DNA of 64,000 nt, from assembly GCA_963832305.1 (NCBI GenBank), contig CAWHTU010000008.1, forward strand, positions 62,001 to 126,000, in the 5' to 3' direction. The stretch comes from Roseiarcus sp963832305 (GTDB taxonomy: Bacteria > Pseudomonadota > Alphaproteobacteria > Rhizobiales > Beijerinckiaceae). Made by a program: the position numbers and the translations under genes. Of the stretch, positions 28,309 to 37,971 are shown piece after piece. How positions within the stretch are numbered: position 1 is the first letter of the stretch; each line of letters starts with the position of its first letter. The notes below the pieces were generated by a model, which saw nothing but the letters and a program-made list of their open reading frames with translations, did no database searches and was not told the origin of the DNA.

Positions 28309-28734
28309 TTAGCCGTTCAATCTCGCGAGCGTGGCTGGGTCGGGATGGCCGGCGAAATATTTGTCGAGGCAGCGCTGGAACATGTCTTCGCCGGTCGCGG
28401 CCCGCGCGAACAGCGTCATCGACGAGCGGAGCTTCATTTCGTCGGTGGGTCCGAAGATCTCGCGCGCCGTCCGTCCTTCGACGCCGGCGACGATCGCCGC
28501 GCATTCCCTTAAGCGTTGGCCGAGGACGGGGTGGGCGAGATAGGCCCTGGCCTCGGCGAGGGAGGCGATCGCGAAACGGATCGACATGGGGCTCTGCCCC
28601 AATCCTGCGATCTGCGGAAAGACGAACCACATCCAGTGGCTTTCCTTCCGTCCTGCCCGAAGCTCCCGGCGGACCTGGTCATAGACCGGGTCCTGAGCAT
28701 CGACAAAGCGTTGCAGGGGAAAGCGATCGGTCAT
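28309..28734 (-). CDS. DUF1810 family protein
   Basis: A 141-residue cytoplasmic protein. The pattern RFVDAQDPVYDQVRREL, then GRKESHWMWFVFPQIAGLG, RFAIASLAEARAYLAHPVLGQRL and the closing QRCLDKYFAGHPDPATLARL is the DUF1810 signature. Relatives (YcfH/calpastatin-like names in databases) have no proven function. The ATG at 28734 gives the full domain. A longer frame into the neighbouring SDR gene is a shadow. The SDR gene on the same strand ends 46 bp upstream, so the two may be co-transcribed. Confidence 0.85.
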   Translation of the reverse strand: MTDRFPLQRFVDAQDPVYDQVRRELRAGRKESHWMWFVFPQIAGLGQSPMSIRFAIASLAEARAYLAHPVLGQRLRECAAIVAGVEGRTAREIFGPTDEMKLRSSMTLFARAATGEDMFQRCLDKYFAGHPDPATLARLNG

Positions 28735-28780
28735 TATTGCGCCGATGCCCGCAGCTTCGCGGAAATCGCGAATGCGGCTC

Positions 28781-29647
28781 TCATCCTCCCTTCGGGTAGT
28801 CCGCGCCGCGCGCGACCGCCTCTCCCGCCACATATTCCTTGCGCAAGGCGTCGAGCTCTGCGCCCATCGCCTCATAGGCGAAGCTGCCGAGCACGAGCCG
28901 CAACGGCGGCTTCTCCTGTTCGACGGCGGCGATGATCGCTTCGGAGCCGCGGACGGGATCGCCCTGCTGCTTGCCGCTGATCGACTGGGTGAAGTTGCGG
29001 CGCGCAATCGCCGTGTCGGCGTAGGCGTCGATTGGGTGTTTCGGAACTTTGAGCGAACGCCCGGCCCAGTCGGTGCGGAACGGGCCGGGCTCGACGATAA
29101 TGACTTTGATCCCGAGCGGTCCGACCTCCTTGGAAAGCGATTCAGACATGCCTTCGACAGCAAATTTGGTCGCCGCGTAGTAGCCCGATCCGGGAAAACC
29201 AATGAAACCGCCCATCGACGATACGTTGACGATGGCGCCCGACTTTTGCGCGCGCATGATCGGCAGCACAGCGCGAGTCAAAGCTGCGAGGCCAAACACA
29301 TTGGTCTCGAACATCGCCCGAATATCGGCGTCGTCGCCCTCCTCGATCGCGGCGAGATAGCCGTAGCCGGCGTTGTTGACGAGGACGTCGATGCGTCCGA
29401 AGCGCCGTTGGGCGGCCCCGACGGCCGCTTCGATCTCTGCCTGCTTCTCGACGTCGAGTTTGAGAGCCAGCGCCTTCTCAGCGTGGTCGCGGACGAGATC
29501 CTCGACCTTCGCTTTGTCGCGCGCCGTCACCACGACGCGATAGCCGCGCGACAGCAGGATTCTCGACAATTCCCGTCCGAATCCGGTCGAGCAGCCGGTG
29601 ATCAGCCAGACCGGTTTTTGGTGAGCGGAAGATTGATCGGCGGCCAT
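28781..29647 (-). CDS. Short-chain dehydrogenase/reductase
   Basis: A 288-residue classical SDR. The N-terminal cofactor motif is VWLITGCSTGFGRELSR (TGxxxGxG), then VTARD, LDV and VLVNNAGYG. The catalytic Ser is in IVNVSSMGGFIG and Tyr/Lys in SGYYAATKFAVEG. PGPFRTDWAGRSL continues the substrate loop. The early TARD sequence favours NADP(H). The group with a C-terminal ALRKEYVAG tail is common but has varied substrates. The ATG at 29647 removes an implausible 90-residue leader. Divergent from topA. Confidence 0.88.
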   Translation of the reverse strand: MAADQSSAHQKPVWLITGCSTGFGRELSRILLSRGYRVVVTARDKAKVEDLVRDHAEKALALKLDVEKQAEIEAAVGAAQRRFGRIDVLVNNAGYGYLAAIEEGDDADIRAMFETNVFGLAALTRAVLPIMRAQKSGAIVNVSSMGGFIGFPGSGYYAATKFAVEGMSESLSKEVGPLGIKVIIVEPGPFRTDWAGRSLKVPKHPIDAYADTAIARRNFTQSISGKQQGDPVRGSEAIIAAVEQEKPPLRLVLGSFAYEAMGAELDALRKEYVAGEAVARGADYPKGG

Positions 29648-29855
29648 CGGCGTCCTCAAGGTTTGCAACGAAAGCGGAGAAGGCGGTTTCTCGCACGGGC
29701 GGACGGCGGGGCGCAATTGTGTGCGTGGCTTTCCAGAAGCCTGTGCACATTGACCATGACCCTCGATTTGACACTGGGCCTCTGCGTCTCCATATCCCGC
29801 GGCCAAAAGCCGGGGGCAAACGGGACGCGCCGGCTGCCCAAAGAAAGCTTCCTGA

Positions 29856-32762
29856 ATGAAAGTCGTGATCGTCGAGTCGCCCGCCAAGGCGAAGACCATC
29901 AACAAATACCTCGGCAAGGACTACGGCGTCTACGCCTCGTTCGGTCATGTGCGGGATCTGGCGGCCAAGGACGGCTCGGTCGATCCTGACGACGATTTCG
30001 CCATGCGCTGGGAGATCGACGCCAAGGCGGCCAAACGGCTCAGCGACATCGGCAGCGCGGTCAAGGACGCCGACAGAGTGATTCTTGCGACCGACCCGGA
30101 CCGCGAGGGCGAGGCGATCTCCTGGCACGTCCACGAAATCCTCAAGGGCAAGAAGCTGCTGAAGGACAAGCGGGTCGACCGGGTGGTGTTCAACGCGGTG
30201 ACCAAGGACGCGGTCCAGGAGGCGATGCGCCACCCGCGCGAGATCGACGAGGCGCTGGTCGACGCCTACCGGGCGCGCCGAGCGCTCGATTATCTGGTCG
30301 GCTTCACCCTGTCTCCGGTTTTGTGGCGCAAGCTGCCGGGCGCGCGTTCGGCCGGGCGCGTCCAATCGGTGGCCTTGCGCATCATCTGCGACCGCGAGCT
30401 TGAGATCGAGAGGTTCGTCCCGCGCGAATATTGGTCAATTGTCGCGCATTTGCTGACCGAGGCCGATGCGCCTTTCTCCGCCCGTCTGGTCGGCGCCGAC
30501 GGCAAGAAGATCAACCGCCTGGACGTCGGCTCCGGACCTGAAGCTGAGGCGTTCAAGATCGCGCTGGAGACCGCGCGCTTCTCGGTCGCGGCAATCGAGT
30601 CGAAGCCGGTCAAGCGCCACCCCTATCCCCCATTCACCACTTCGACATTGCAGCAGGAAGCCTCGCGCAAGCTCGGCCTCGCGCCGGCGCGCACGATGCA
30701 GATTGCCCAACGTCTTTACGAGGGCGTTGACGTGGGCGATGGCGCGGCCGGCCTTATCACCTATATGCGCACCGACGGCGTCGACCTCGCGCCCGAGGCG
30801 GTCGCGGCGGCGCGCCGCCTCATCGGCAAGGATTTCGGCGACGCCTATGTGCCGGCCGCGCCTCGCAAATACACCGCCAAGGCCAAGAACGCGCAGGAAG
30901 CGCACGAGGCGATCCGCCCGACCGACATGACGCGGCGTCCGCGCGACGTCGCCCGTCATCTCGAGCCCGAGCAGGCTAAACTCTACGAACTGATCTGGAC
31001 GCGCACCATCGCCAGCCAGATGGAGAGCGCCGAGCTCGAGCGCACCACGGTCGACATTCTGGCGGAAGCGGGCGCACGCAAGCTTGAATTCCGCGCCACC
31101 GGCCAGGTCGTGCGCTTTGCGGGCTTCCTCGCCCTCTACCAGGAGGGGCGCGACGACGAGGAGGACGAGGAGTCCAGCCGCCTGCCGGCGATGCGCCAGG
31201 GCGAGAAGCTCGCGAAGGAGCGGATCGACGCGACGCAGCATTTCACCGAGCCACCGCCCCGCTACACCGAGGCCACGCTGGTCAAGCGGATGGAGGAGCT
31301 TGGCATCGGCCGTCCCTCGACCTACGCCTCGACCATCGCCGTGCTCAAGGATCGCGCCTATGTGCGGCTCGACAAGAAACGCCTTTTTCCGGAGGACAAA
31401 GGCCGGCTTGTGACGGCCTTTCTCGAATCCTTCTTCGCCAAATATGTCGGTTACGATTTCACCGCCGATCTCGAGGAGAAGCTCGACCGGGTCTCGAACA
31501 GCGAAATCGACTGGAAGACGCTGTTGCGCGAATTTTGGAACGATTTCTCCGGCGCTGTCGACGGCACCAAGGACCTCGGCACCCGGCAGGTGCTCGACAG
31601 CCTGAACGAGCTGCTCGGCCCGCACATTTTCCCCGCGCGCGGGGACGGCGCCGATCCGCGCCTCTGCCCACTTTGCGGCCAGGGCCAGCTTTCGCTGAAA
31701 CTCGGCAAATACGGCGCATTCATCGGATGTTCGCGCTATCCGGATTGCAAGTTCTCTCGGGTTCTCGCGCCGACGGGCGCCGAAAGCGCCGAGGGCGACC
31801 GGCCGGGCGTGCGCCTGCTCGGCATCAACCCGGAGAACAGCCTGGAAATTACCCTGCGCAGCGGCCGATTCGGCGACTATGTGCAGGAAGGCGAAGCGGA
31901 GAAGGGGTCGGAGGAGAAGCCGCGCCGCTCGTCGCTGCCGCGCGGCCTCGCCGCGGATGACGTGACGCTCGAGAAGGCGCTCGCGCTGCTCGCTTTGCCG
32001 CGCGAGGTCGCGCGCCATCCCGCGAACGGCGAGCCGATCCTCGCCGGCATCGGCCGCTATGGCGCCTATGTCCAGCACGGCAAGACCTACGCCAATCTCG
32101 GCCGCGACGACGATGTGCTCGAGATCGGCGCCAATCGGGCAATCGATCTCATCGTCGCCAAGGAGAGCGGCGCGGGGGCTTCGCGCTTCGGAGCCGGCGC
32201 TGCAGCGCGCGTTCTCGGCGAACATCCCGAGGGCGGCACGGTCAGCGTCAAGCAGGGCCGGTTCGGGACCTATGTCAATCACGGCAAGGTCAACGCCACC
32301 ATCCCCAAGGGGACCGACCCGGCGGGCGTCACGCTCGACGAGGCGGTCGCGCTCTTGAAGGCGAGAGCGGCGGGCGGCGGCGTTATCGGCCGCCTCGTCG
32401 GCCAGCATCCGGACGGCGGGCCTGTCACCGTGCGCGATGGGCGCTATGGCGCCTACGTCAACTGGGGCAAAGTCAACGCCACGATTCCTAAGGGGACGAC
32501 GCCGGACTCCGTCACCCTGACCCAGGCTCTGGACCTCATCGCCGAACGCGAGGGCCGGCCTGCGGCCCAGCCGCGCAAGAGGGCGGGCGCGCCGGCAAAG
32601 ACCAACGCCAGGCCTCAGAAAGCCAAGGTTGCGCCGTCATCGACAAAGGGTCGGCCGCCAAAGCCGGCCGTCAAGAGCGCCTCAGCGCGAGCCGGAAAGC
32701 CGGCTCCAGCCAAGAAGCCCGCGGCGTCAAGCGCGAAGGGCAAGAGCTCCGCGACCCGGTAA
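29856..32762 (+). CDS. topA: DNA topoisomerase I
   Basis: Relaxes negative supercoils by single-strand passage. The 968-residue protein begins MKVVIVESPAKAKTINKYLG (Toprim), with the acidic cluster ILATDPDREGEAISWH. The catalytic tyrosine is in AGLITYMRTDGVDLAPEA. The gate and GRPSTYASTIAVLKDRAYV motifs follow. The C-terminal part has one cysteine zinc ribbon (CPLCGQGQLSLKLGKYGAFIGCSRYPDC region, about residue 606-633), then several Toprim-associated repeats each with RFGTYVNHGKVNATIPKG-like cores, and a Lys/Ala/Pro-rich basic tail, typical of alphaproteobacteria. In many relatives topA is followed by rnr, as here with two small genes between. Confidence 0.96.
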   Translation: MKVVIVESPAKAKTINKYLGKDYGVYASFGHVRDLAAKDGSVDPDDDFAMRWEIDAKAAKRLSDIGSAVKDADRVILATDPDREGEAISWHVHEILKGKKLLKDKRVDRVVFNAVTKDAVQEAMRHPREIDEALVDAYRARRALDYLVGFTLSPVLWRKLPGARSAGRVQSVALRIICDRELEIERFVPREYWSIVAHLLTEADAPFSARLVGADGKKINRLDVGSGPEAEAFKIALETARFSVAAIESKPVKRHPYPPFTTSTLQQEASRKLGLAPARTMQIAQRLYEGVDVGDGAAGLITYMRTDGVDLAPEAVAAARRLIGKDFGDAYVPAAPRKYTAKAKNAQEAHEAIRPTDMTRRPRDVARHLEPEQAKLYELIWTRTIASQMESAELERTTVDILAEAGARKLEFRATGQVVRFAGFLALYQEGRDDEEDEESSRLPAMRQGEKLAKERIDATQHFTEPPPRYTEATLVKRMEELGIGRPSTYASTIAVLKDRAYVRLDKKRLFPEDKGRLVTAFLESFFAKYVGYDFTADLEEKLDRVSNSEIDWKTLLREFWNDFSGAVDGTKDLGTRQVLDSLNELLGPHIFPARGDGADPRLCPLCGQGQLSLKLGKYGAFIGCSRYPDCKFSRVLAPTGAESAEGDRPGVRLLGINPENSLEITLRSGRFGDYVQEGEAEKGSEEKPRRSSLPRGLAADDVTLEKALALLALPREVARHPANGEPILAGIGRYGAYVQHGKTYANLGRDDDVLEIGANRAIDLIVAKESGAGASRFGAGAAARVLGEHPEGGTVSVKQGRFGTYVNHGKVNATIPKGTDPAGVTLDEAVALLKARAAGGGVIGRLVGQHPDGGPVTVRDGRYGAYVNWGKVNATIPKGTTPDSVTLTQALDLIAEREGRPAAQPRKRAGAPAKTNARPQKAKVAPSSTKGRPPKPAVKSASARAGKPAPAKKPAASSAKGKSSATR

Positions 32763-32965
32763 GCCCCGGCGGGTTCCCCACCTGTCTTTGCCGCGAAGGC
32801 GCGGCTTGTCCCGCCTTCCGCCGAGGCAAGGGCGCAGATCACGCACATCGGTTTCCTCCCCGCCCAATGAACGGCCGCATTCGGACGGCGGGTCTTTGAG
32901 CGCGGCGAGGTTCCTCAAAAGTCGTCAACCGTCAATCGGGGAAGCCTGCCAGACCTTCGCGCTCG

Positions 32966-33352
32966 CTATCCCGGCTTATGACACACGGCTTCGATGTTGT
33001 TGCCGTCCGGATCGAGGACGAAGGCGCCGTAATAGTGCTCATGGTAGTGGGGCCGCGGACCCGGCGCGCCATTGTCGCGGCCGCCCGCCCCCATCGCGGC
33101 GCGGTAGAACGCATCGACCTCGGCGTGCGTTTGCGCCGTGAAGGCGACATGCGTTCCGCCCTTGGGCTTCGAGCCAGTGCCGATCCAGAAGAAAGGCTTT
33201 CGATCGGCCCCGAAACCGGCGCCCGCATAGCCGCCCGTTTCCTGCGGCGTGACTTCCATGATCACGCCGAGGCCGAGCGGCTTCAGCGCGCTCAAATAGA
33301 AGGCTTTCGCCCGAGCGATGTCGCCTACTGAAAGGCCGATGTGATCAATCAT
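32966..33352 (-). CDS. VOC/glyoxalase-like family protein
   Basis: A 128-residue vicinal oxygen chelate fold protein. It opens MIDHIGLSVGDIARAKAFYL, a first beta-alpha-beta unit with a metal-type His. It then has KPFFWIGTG, THVAFTAQTHAEVDAFYRAA, and ends HEHYYGAFVLDPDGNNIEAVCHKPG, where the paired His/Glu complete the cup. Relatives are lactoylglutathione lyase-like or dioxygenase-like enzymes of unknown substrate. ATG 33352 gives a clean start. Inserted between topA and pmtA on the opposite strand. Confidence 0.87.
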   Translation of the reverse strand: MIDHIGLSVGDIARAKAFYLSALKPLGLGVIMEVTPQETGGYAGAGFGADRKPFFWIGTGSKPKGGTHVAFTAQTHAEVDAFYRAAMGAGGRDNGAPGPRPHYHEHYYGAFVLDPDGNNIEAVCHKPG

Positions 33353-33551
33353 GTCAAAGCTCTCCGATCTGGCGGCGCGCCCGGGGCGCAAGCTCGCCTC
33401 GCAAGCATAAGCGAGAACCGGGAAGATTGCCCATGAAGCCCTCGGAGGGGGCGTCGTCGCAGCCTCGTCGCGGCGGCTCAATTCTGTGCTATAATTCCGG
33501 GCAACTCCAGGCGAAGGACGGGCAAGCGCGGGCTTGCAGGAGGGCCCGTCG

Positions 33552-34223
33552 ATGAATCCGGTCAACGCGACGCAGGCTCATGCGGGACAGACGGCGGAAG
33601 CGGCCTATGGCCGCTGGGCGCCGGTCTACGACCTGATCTTCGATCTGCCTTTCCATCCGGGCCGGGCCGCCGCGGCGCGCGCGGCCGCCAAGGCCGCCGG
33701 CCCCGGCGGCGAGATCCTGGTCGTCGGCGTCGGCACCGGGCTCGAATTGCCGCTGCTCCCGGCGGATGTGCTCGTGACCGGCATCGACATCTCTGGCCCG
33801 ATGTTGCGCGCGGCGCGCGCCCGCGTCGAGCGCATGGGGCTCGCGCAGGTGAAGGGCCTGCATATGATGGACGCTGGCGCGCTCGAGTTTCCCGACGCCG
33901 CGTTCGACGTCGCGCTTGCGCCCTATGTGATCAGCGTCGTTCCCCATCCCGAGCGGGCGCTCGACGAAGCTTGGCGGGTCTTGAGGCCAGGCGGCGCCCT
34001 TATCGTGATGAACCACTTCGCCGCCTCCGCGGGTTTGCGGGCTGGGGTTGAGCGTCGGATGGAGACCGCAGCCGGCTGGCTCGGCTGGCACCCGAACTTC
34101 CCTTACTCGGCGGTCGGAGACTGGATCGATGCCCGCCCCGACGCGCGAATCGTCGAGCGGAGCGAGCTTGCGCCGATGAATTTGTTCACGCTTCTGAGGA
34201 TCGAGAAGGCCAAACGACGGTGA
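33552..34223 (+). CDS. pmtA: Phosphatidylethanolamine N-methyltransferase (PmtA type)
   Basis: Class I SAM methyltransferase of 223 residues. It matches the Rhodobacter/Bradyrhizobium-type phospholipid methyltransferases that make phosphatidylcholine precursors from phosphatidylethanolamine. Visible are YGRWAPVYDLIFDLPFHPGR, the SAM motif I EILVVGVGTGLELPLLP, VTGIDISGPMLRAARARV, the AFDVALAPYVISVVPHPE post-motif, and LRPGGALIVMNHF. No membrane helix is evident, so it would act at the membrane surface. The ATG at 33552 is preferred over the 33534 in-frame start. The substrate assignment rests on overall resemblance. Confidence 0.8.
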   Translation: MNPVNATQAHAGQTAEAAYGRWAPVYDLIFDLPFHPGRAAAARAAAKAAGPGGEILVVGVGTGLELPLLPADVLVTGIDISGPMLRAARARVERMGLAQVKGLHMMDAGALEFPDAAFDVALAPYVISVVPHPERALDEAWRVLRPGGALIVMNHFAASAGLRAGVERRMETAAGWLGWHPNFPYSAVGDWIDARPDARIVERSELAPMNLFTLLRIEKAKRR

Positions 34224-34328
34224 CGAAGCCGCGCGTCAGCATCGAGCCCGCCATTGTGCAAGGATGGCTTGTTTCCTCGGGCGGTCGAACTTACCTTCGC
34301 ACCAGGGCGCTTCCATCGCCCTTGAGAA

Positions 34329-36665
34329 GTGGAAGCCTTGCAGAATCAAAAAATCCGTCGGCGCGCGACGCCGAAGGCCGACCGCAACGCGGCTGAACCG
34401 CGAGCCGCTGCGCTTCCTTCGCGCGAGCAGGTTATGGCCTTCATCAGCGGAGCGCCGGCGCCCAATGGCGAGCGGGCTCCCGCGCGGGTCACCAAGCGCG
34501 ACGTCGCTCGCGCCTTCGGCGTCAAAGGCGAAGCCAAAGCGGAATTGAAGGTCATCCTCAAGGATTTGCAGGCCGAAGGCGCCGTCGCGCGCGGCCGCAA
34601 GGCGCTCACCGTCCAGGGCCGCCTTCCCTCGCTCGTCGTGGCCGACATCACTGAGCGCGACCAGGACGGCGAATTGATCGCGAGGCCCGCCGAATGGAGC
34701 GGGGACGCGCCCGCGCCGCGCATTGTTGTCCGCCGCTCCCGCGCCAAGCGCGAGCGCGCGCCGGCGCCGGGTCTCGGTGCGCGGGTCTTGATGCGGGTCG
34801 AGTTCGACCCAAGCGCCGGGGACGGCGCCCCAGCCTATTCCGGCCGGGTGATCAAGATCCTCGACAAGCTCAAGGGGCGCGCCTTCGCGGTCTATCGCGC
34901 CGCGGCGGACGGCTCGGGCCGGGCGCTGCCGGTCGAGAAGCGCGGAGCGGCGCGCGAATTCTTTGTGCCGGCGGCCATGGCGGGCGACGCGCGGGACGGA
35001 GACCTCGTCGCTATCGAGCCCTTGCGGGAGGGGCGCTTTGGGCCTCCCCACGCACGCGTCGTCGAAACGATCGGGTCGGTCAAGTCCGAGCGCGCGGTGA
35101 GCCTGATCGCGCTCGCGACCCATCACATCCCGCATGTCTTTTCGCCCGCGGCGCTGAAGGAAGCGGAAGCGGCGCGGCCCGTCCAGCTCAGACCCCCGCG
35201 CCAGGACTGGCGCGCGTTGCCGCTCGTCACGATCGATCCGCCTGACGCCAAGGACCACGACGACGCGGTTCATGCGGCGCCCGATACCGACGCCGGCAAC
35301 CCCGGCGGGTTCGTGGTCACCGTCGCCATCGCCGATGTCGCGGCCTACGTCCGCCCCGGCTCGGCCCTCGACCGGGAGGCGCTCGAGCGCGGCAACTCGG
35401 TCTATTTTCCCGATCGGGTGGTGCCGATGCTGCCGGAGCGGATCTCGAACGACCTTTGCTCGCTGCGCCCCCTCGAGGACCGCCCCGCGCTTGCGGTGCG
35501 CATGGTGCTCGGCGCCGACGGTCGCAAGCGCTCGCACAAGTTCCACCGGATCATGATGCGGTCCGCCGCCAAGCTTTCGTACGAGCAGGCGCAAGCCGCG
35601 ATCGACGGACGGCCGGACGAAACGACTGCGCCGCTCCTCGACAGCGTGCTGAGGCCGCTTTACGCGGCCCATTCGGTGATCAGACTTGAGCGCGAGCGGC
35701 GCGATCCGCTCGATCTCGACCTGCCGGAACGCAAACTCGTTCTCGACCGGGAGGGCCGGCTCAAGGACGTGCGCTGGCCGGAGCGGCTGGAAGCCCACCG
35801 GCTGATCGAGGAGTTCATGATCCTCGCCAATGTCGCCGCCGCCGAGACGCTCGAAGCCGCTCATTCGCCGCTCCTCTATCGCGCCCATGACGCGCCGAGC
35901 GTCGAGAAGCTCAACGACCTGATCGAGTTCCTCCGCACCATCGGCGTCAAATTGGCCAAGGGCGAGCGCGTTCGCCCGTCGCATTTCAACGGCGTCCTGG
36001 GCCGCGTGCGCGGGCAGGCGGTCGAGGCTCTGGTCAACGAAGTGGTGTTGCGCGCCCAGGCGCAGGCCGAATACAGCCACGAGAACTACGGCCATTTCGG
36101 CCTTAACCTGCGCCGCTACGCACACTTCACCTCGCCCATTCGCCGCTACGCCGACCTTATCGTCCATCGCGCGCTGATCAGGGCGCTCAACCTCGGCGAG
36201 GGCGGCCTCAACGACATGCGCGCCGGCGAACTGGCGCAGGTGGCCGAGCATATCTCGGCCGCCGAACGCCGCGCGATGGCGGCGGAACGCGAGACCGTCG
36301 ACCGCGTCATAGCAGCCCATCTGGCCGACGAGGTCGGCGCCGTGTTCGAAGGCCGCATCGCCGGCGTGACCCGCGCCGGCCTGTTCGTGAAGCTGAGCGA
36401 AACCGGCGCCGACGGCTTCGTGCCGGCTTCGACCCTCGGCGACGACTATTATCGCTTCGAGGAGGCAAACCGCGCCCTCGTCGGGTCGCGGACCAAGGAA
36501 GCCTTCCGCCTGGGCGGGGGGGTCAAGGTGCGACTGGTCGAGGCCGCGCCATTCGCCGGCGCGCTCAGGTTCGAGATCGTGCGCGCCGGCGCCGAGCCCG
36601 GCGCCCGGCGCAAATCGACCGCCCCGACGCCGTTCAAGGCGATCCGCAGGGACAAGCGGCGATGA
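34329..36665 (+). CDS. rnr: Ribonuclease R
   Basis: A 3'-5' exoribonuclease that degrades structured RNA. The 778 residues comprise an N-terminal winged-helix and cold-shock part, the RNB domain with catalytic acidic residues in VTIDPPDAKDHDDAVHA (around residue 300), YFPDRVVPMLPERISNDLCSL, YRAHDAPSVEKLNDL, and NYGHFGLNLRRYAHFTSPIRRYADLIVHRAL. An S1 RNA-binding domain follows (VFEGRIAGVTRAGLFVKLSETGADGFV) and a short basic tail. The start is GTG 34329, the family-like N-terminus being weakly conserved. Its stop overlaps the DUF983 ATG, so the three-gene run rnr-DUF983-NUDIX is probably one transcript. Confidence 0.95.
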   Translation: MEALQNQKIRRRATPKADRNAAEPRAAALPSREQVMAFISGAPAPNGERAPARVTKRDVARAFGVKGEAKAELKVILKDLQAEGAVARGRKALTVQGRLPSLVVADITERDQDGELIARPAEWSGDAPAPRIVVRRSRAKRERAPAPGLGARVLMRVEFDPSAGDGAPAYSGRVIKILDKLKGRAFAVYRAAADGSGRALPVEKRGAAREFFVPAAMAGDARDGDLVAIEPLREGRFGPPHARVVETIGSVKSERAVSLIALATHHIPHVFSPAALKEAEAARPVQLRPPRQDWRALPLVTIDPPDAKDHDDAVHAAPDTDAGNPGGFVVTVAIADVAAYVRPGSALDREALERGNSVYFPDRVVPMLPERISNDLCSLRPLEDRPALAVRMVLGADGRKRSHKFHRIMMRSAAKLSYEQAQAAIDGRPDETTAPLLDSVLRPLYAAHSVIRLERERRDPLDLDLPERKLVLDREGRLKDVRWPERLEAHRLIEEFMILANVAAAETLEAAHSPLLYRAHDAPSVEKLNDLIEFLRTIGVKLAKGERVRPSHFNGVLGRVRGQAVEALVNEVVLRAQAQAEYSHENYGHFGLNLRRYAHFTSPIRRYADLIVHRALIRALNLGEGGLNDMRAGELAQVAEHISAAERRAMAAERETVDRVIAAHLADEVGAVFEGRIAGVTRAGLFVKLSETGADGFVPASTLGDDYYRFEEANRALVGSRTKEAFRLGGGVKVRLVEAAPFAGALRFEIVRAGAEPGARRKSTAPTPFKAIRRDKRR

Positions 36666-37081
36666 ACGACATGACGCGCTTCTGGCGCATTCCCACGCCC
36701 CGGCCCGAGCGTCCGCTGCGCACGGCGATCACCCGCGGCTTCTTCGGCCGGTGCCCGGCATGCGGGCGGGGCCAACTGTTCCGCTCCTATCTCAAGGTCG
36801 TCAACGCCTGCAAGATTTGCGGTGAAGACATGAGTCATCAGCGCGCCGACGATGCGCCGGCTTATCTGACGCTCCTCCTTGTGGCCCATATGGTCGGCGC
36901 CGGCATTCTGCTCTCCGACGAACTCTGGCCGCAGGCATCTGCGTTCTGGGTCATCGCGTTCTGGCTGACGGCGACCGTCGTCGCCAGTCTTATCATCTTG
37001 CCTCGCGCCAAGGGCGCCGTCATCGGTCAGCAGTGGGCCATGTGCATGCACGGCTTCGGCGCCGAGGGCGACCGGACGTGA
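36662..37081 (+). CDS. DUF983 family membrane protein
   Basis: A 139-residue protein with an N-terminal zinc-like pair of motifs, CPACGRGQLF and CKICGED, followed by two transmembrane segments (residues about 67-87 and 93-113). These are the DUF983 features. Function is unknown, but the rnr-DUF983-NUDIX order is conserved in many Rhizobiales as I recall. Start overlaps rnr and stop overlaps the NUDIX GTG start (GTGA). Confidence 0.85.
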   Translation: MNDMTRFWRIPTPRPERPLRTAITRGFFGRCPACGRGQLFRSYLKVVNACKICGEDMSHQRADDAPAYLTLLLVAHMVGAGILLSDELWPQASAFWVIAFWLTATVVASLIILPRAKGAVIGQQWAMCMHGFGAEGDRT

Positions 37082-37788
37082 CCGACGCCGCCAGGTCCGA
37101 TCGGGCGCTTCGCCCGCGCGACGCGGCGACGCTCATCCTGGTCGAACGAGCGGAGCGCGGCCACGCGCGGGTGCTGATGGGCAAGCGGCACGCGGGGCAC
37201 CGGTTCATGCCGGGCAAGTTCGTCTTTCCCGGCGGCCGGGTCGAGCCGGAGGACCGGAGGATGGCCGCCGCCGGCGCGCTCGATCCCAATGTCGAGGCGA
37301 AGCTCAACGCTCGCGTGCGCCGGCCGTCGCCGCATTTCGCCCGCGCCCTGGCGCTGGCGGCGATCCGCGAGACCTTCGAGGAAACAGGCCTCGCGATCGG
37401 CGCTCCCGATCATGGCGCGCCGGCAAATCCGCCGCCGGGCGCCTGGTCCCGATTCGCGGCGACCGGCGTCACGCCATCGCTCGACGCCATCGACTTTCTC
37501 GCCCGCGCGATCACCCCGCCCGGACGCCCCCGGCGCTTCGACGCCCGCTTCCTGATCGCCGACGCGAACTCAATCGCCGGGCGTGTCGAGGGGGCTATCC
37601 ATCCCGAGGCCGAACTGGTCGAGCTCGTCTGGACGCCGCTAGACGAGGCGCTGAACCTCGACCTCCCCGACATCACCCGCGCAGCCCTCGCCGACCTCGC
37701 GCTCGCGCTCGACGGCGGCCTCGACAAACGCCGCCCCCGCCCCTTCTATCGCCAGCTGCGCGGCAAGCGGCTCAGGGAGCAGCTGTAG
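37078..37788 (+). CDS. NUDIX hydrolase
   Basis: A 236-residue pyrophosphohydrolase of nucleoside diphosphate-linked compounds. After AATLILVERAERGHARVLMGKRHAGHRFMPGKFVFPGGRVE the Nudix helix is completed by ALALAAIRETFEETGLAIG (RExxEExG). The insertion between the GG-strand and the helix matches the longer subgroup. GTG 37078 overlaps the DUF983 stop. The C-terminus LDKRRPRPFYRQLRGKRLREQL recurs, damaged, about 1.5 kb downstream at 39251-39333. The substrate is unknown. Confidence 0.9.
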   Translation: MTDAARSDRALRPRDAATLILVERAERGHARVLMGKRHAGHRFMPGKFVFPGGRVEPEDRRMAAAGALDPNVEAKLNARVRRPSPHFARALALAAIRETFEETGLAIGAPDHGAPANPPPGAWSRFAATGVTPSLDAIDFLARAITPPGRPRRFDARFLIADANSIAGRVEGAIHPEAELVELVWTPLDEALNLDLPDITRAALADLALALDGGLDKRRPRPFYRQLRGKRLREQL

Positions 37789-37971
37789 GATCGAAACGAG
37801 ATCAGGAACGGCCGCGCGCGCACCCGTCACAGTCCTTTGAAGAGCCGCCTTGCAGGCGTCAAAGCCCGCGGCTGATATTCTTCTGCAGAAAGGTGATTGA
37901 GCTCACAGTGCAAGCCGCCGGGGCGGAAGTAGCGGTGTCCCGGGGTCAGTTCGTCCTTGGAGGAGAACAGC

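Noticed and set aside
30435..32408. Long minus-strand frame of 657 codons
   Set aside because: Antisense to topA, with His/Arg/Leu-rich composition typical of GC-rich shadow frames.
34236..36320. Long minus-strand frame of 694 codons
   Set aside because: Antisense to rnr, whose motifs are clear and continuous on the plus strand.
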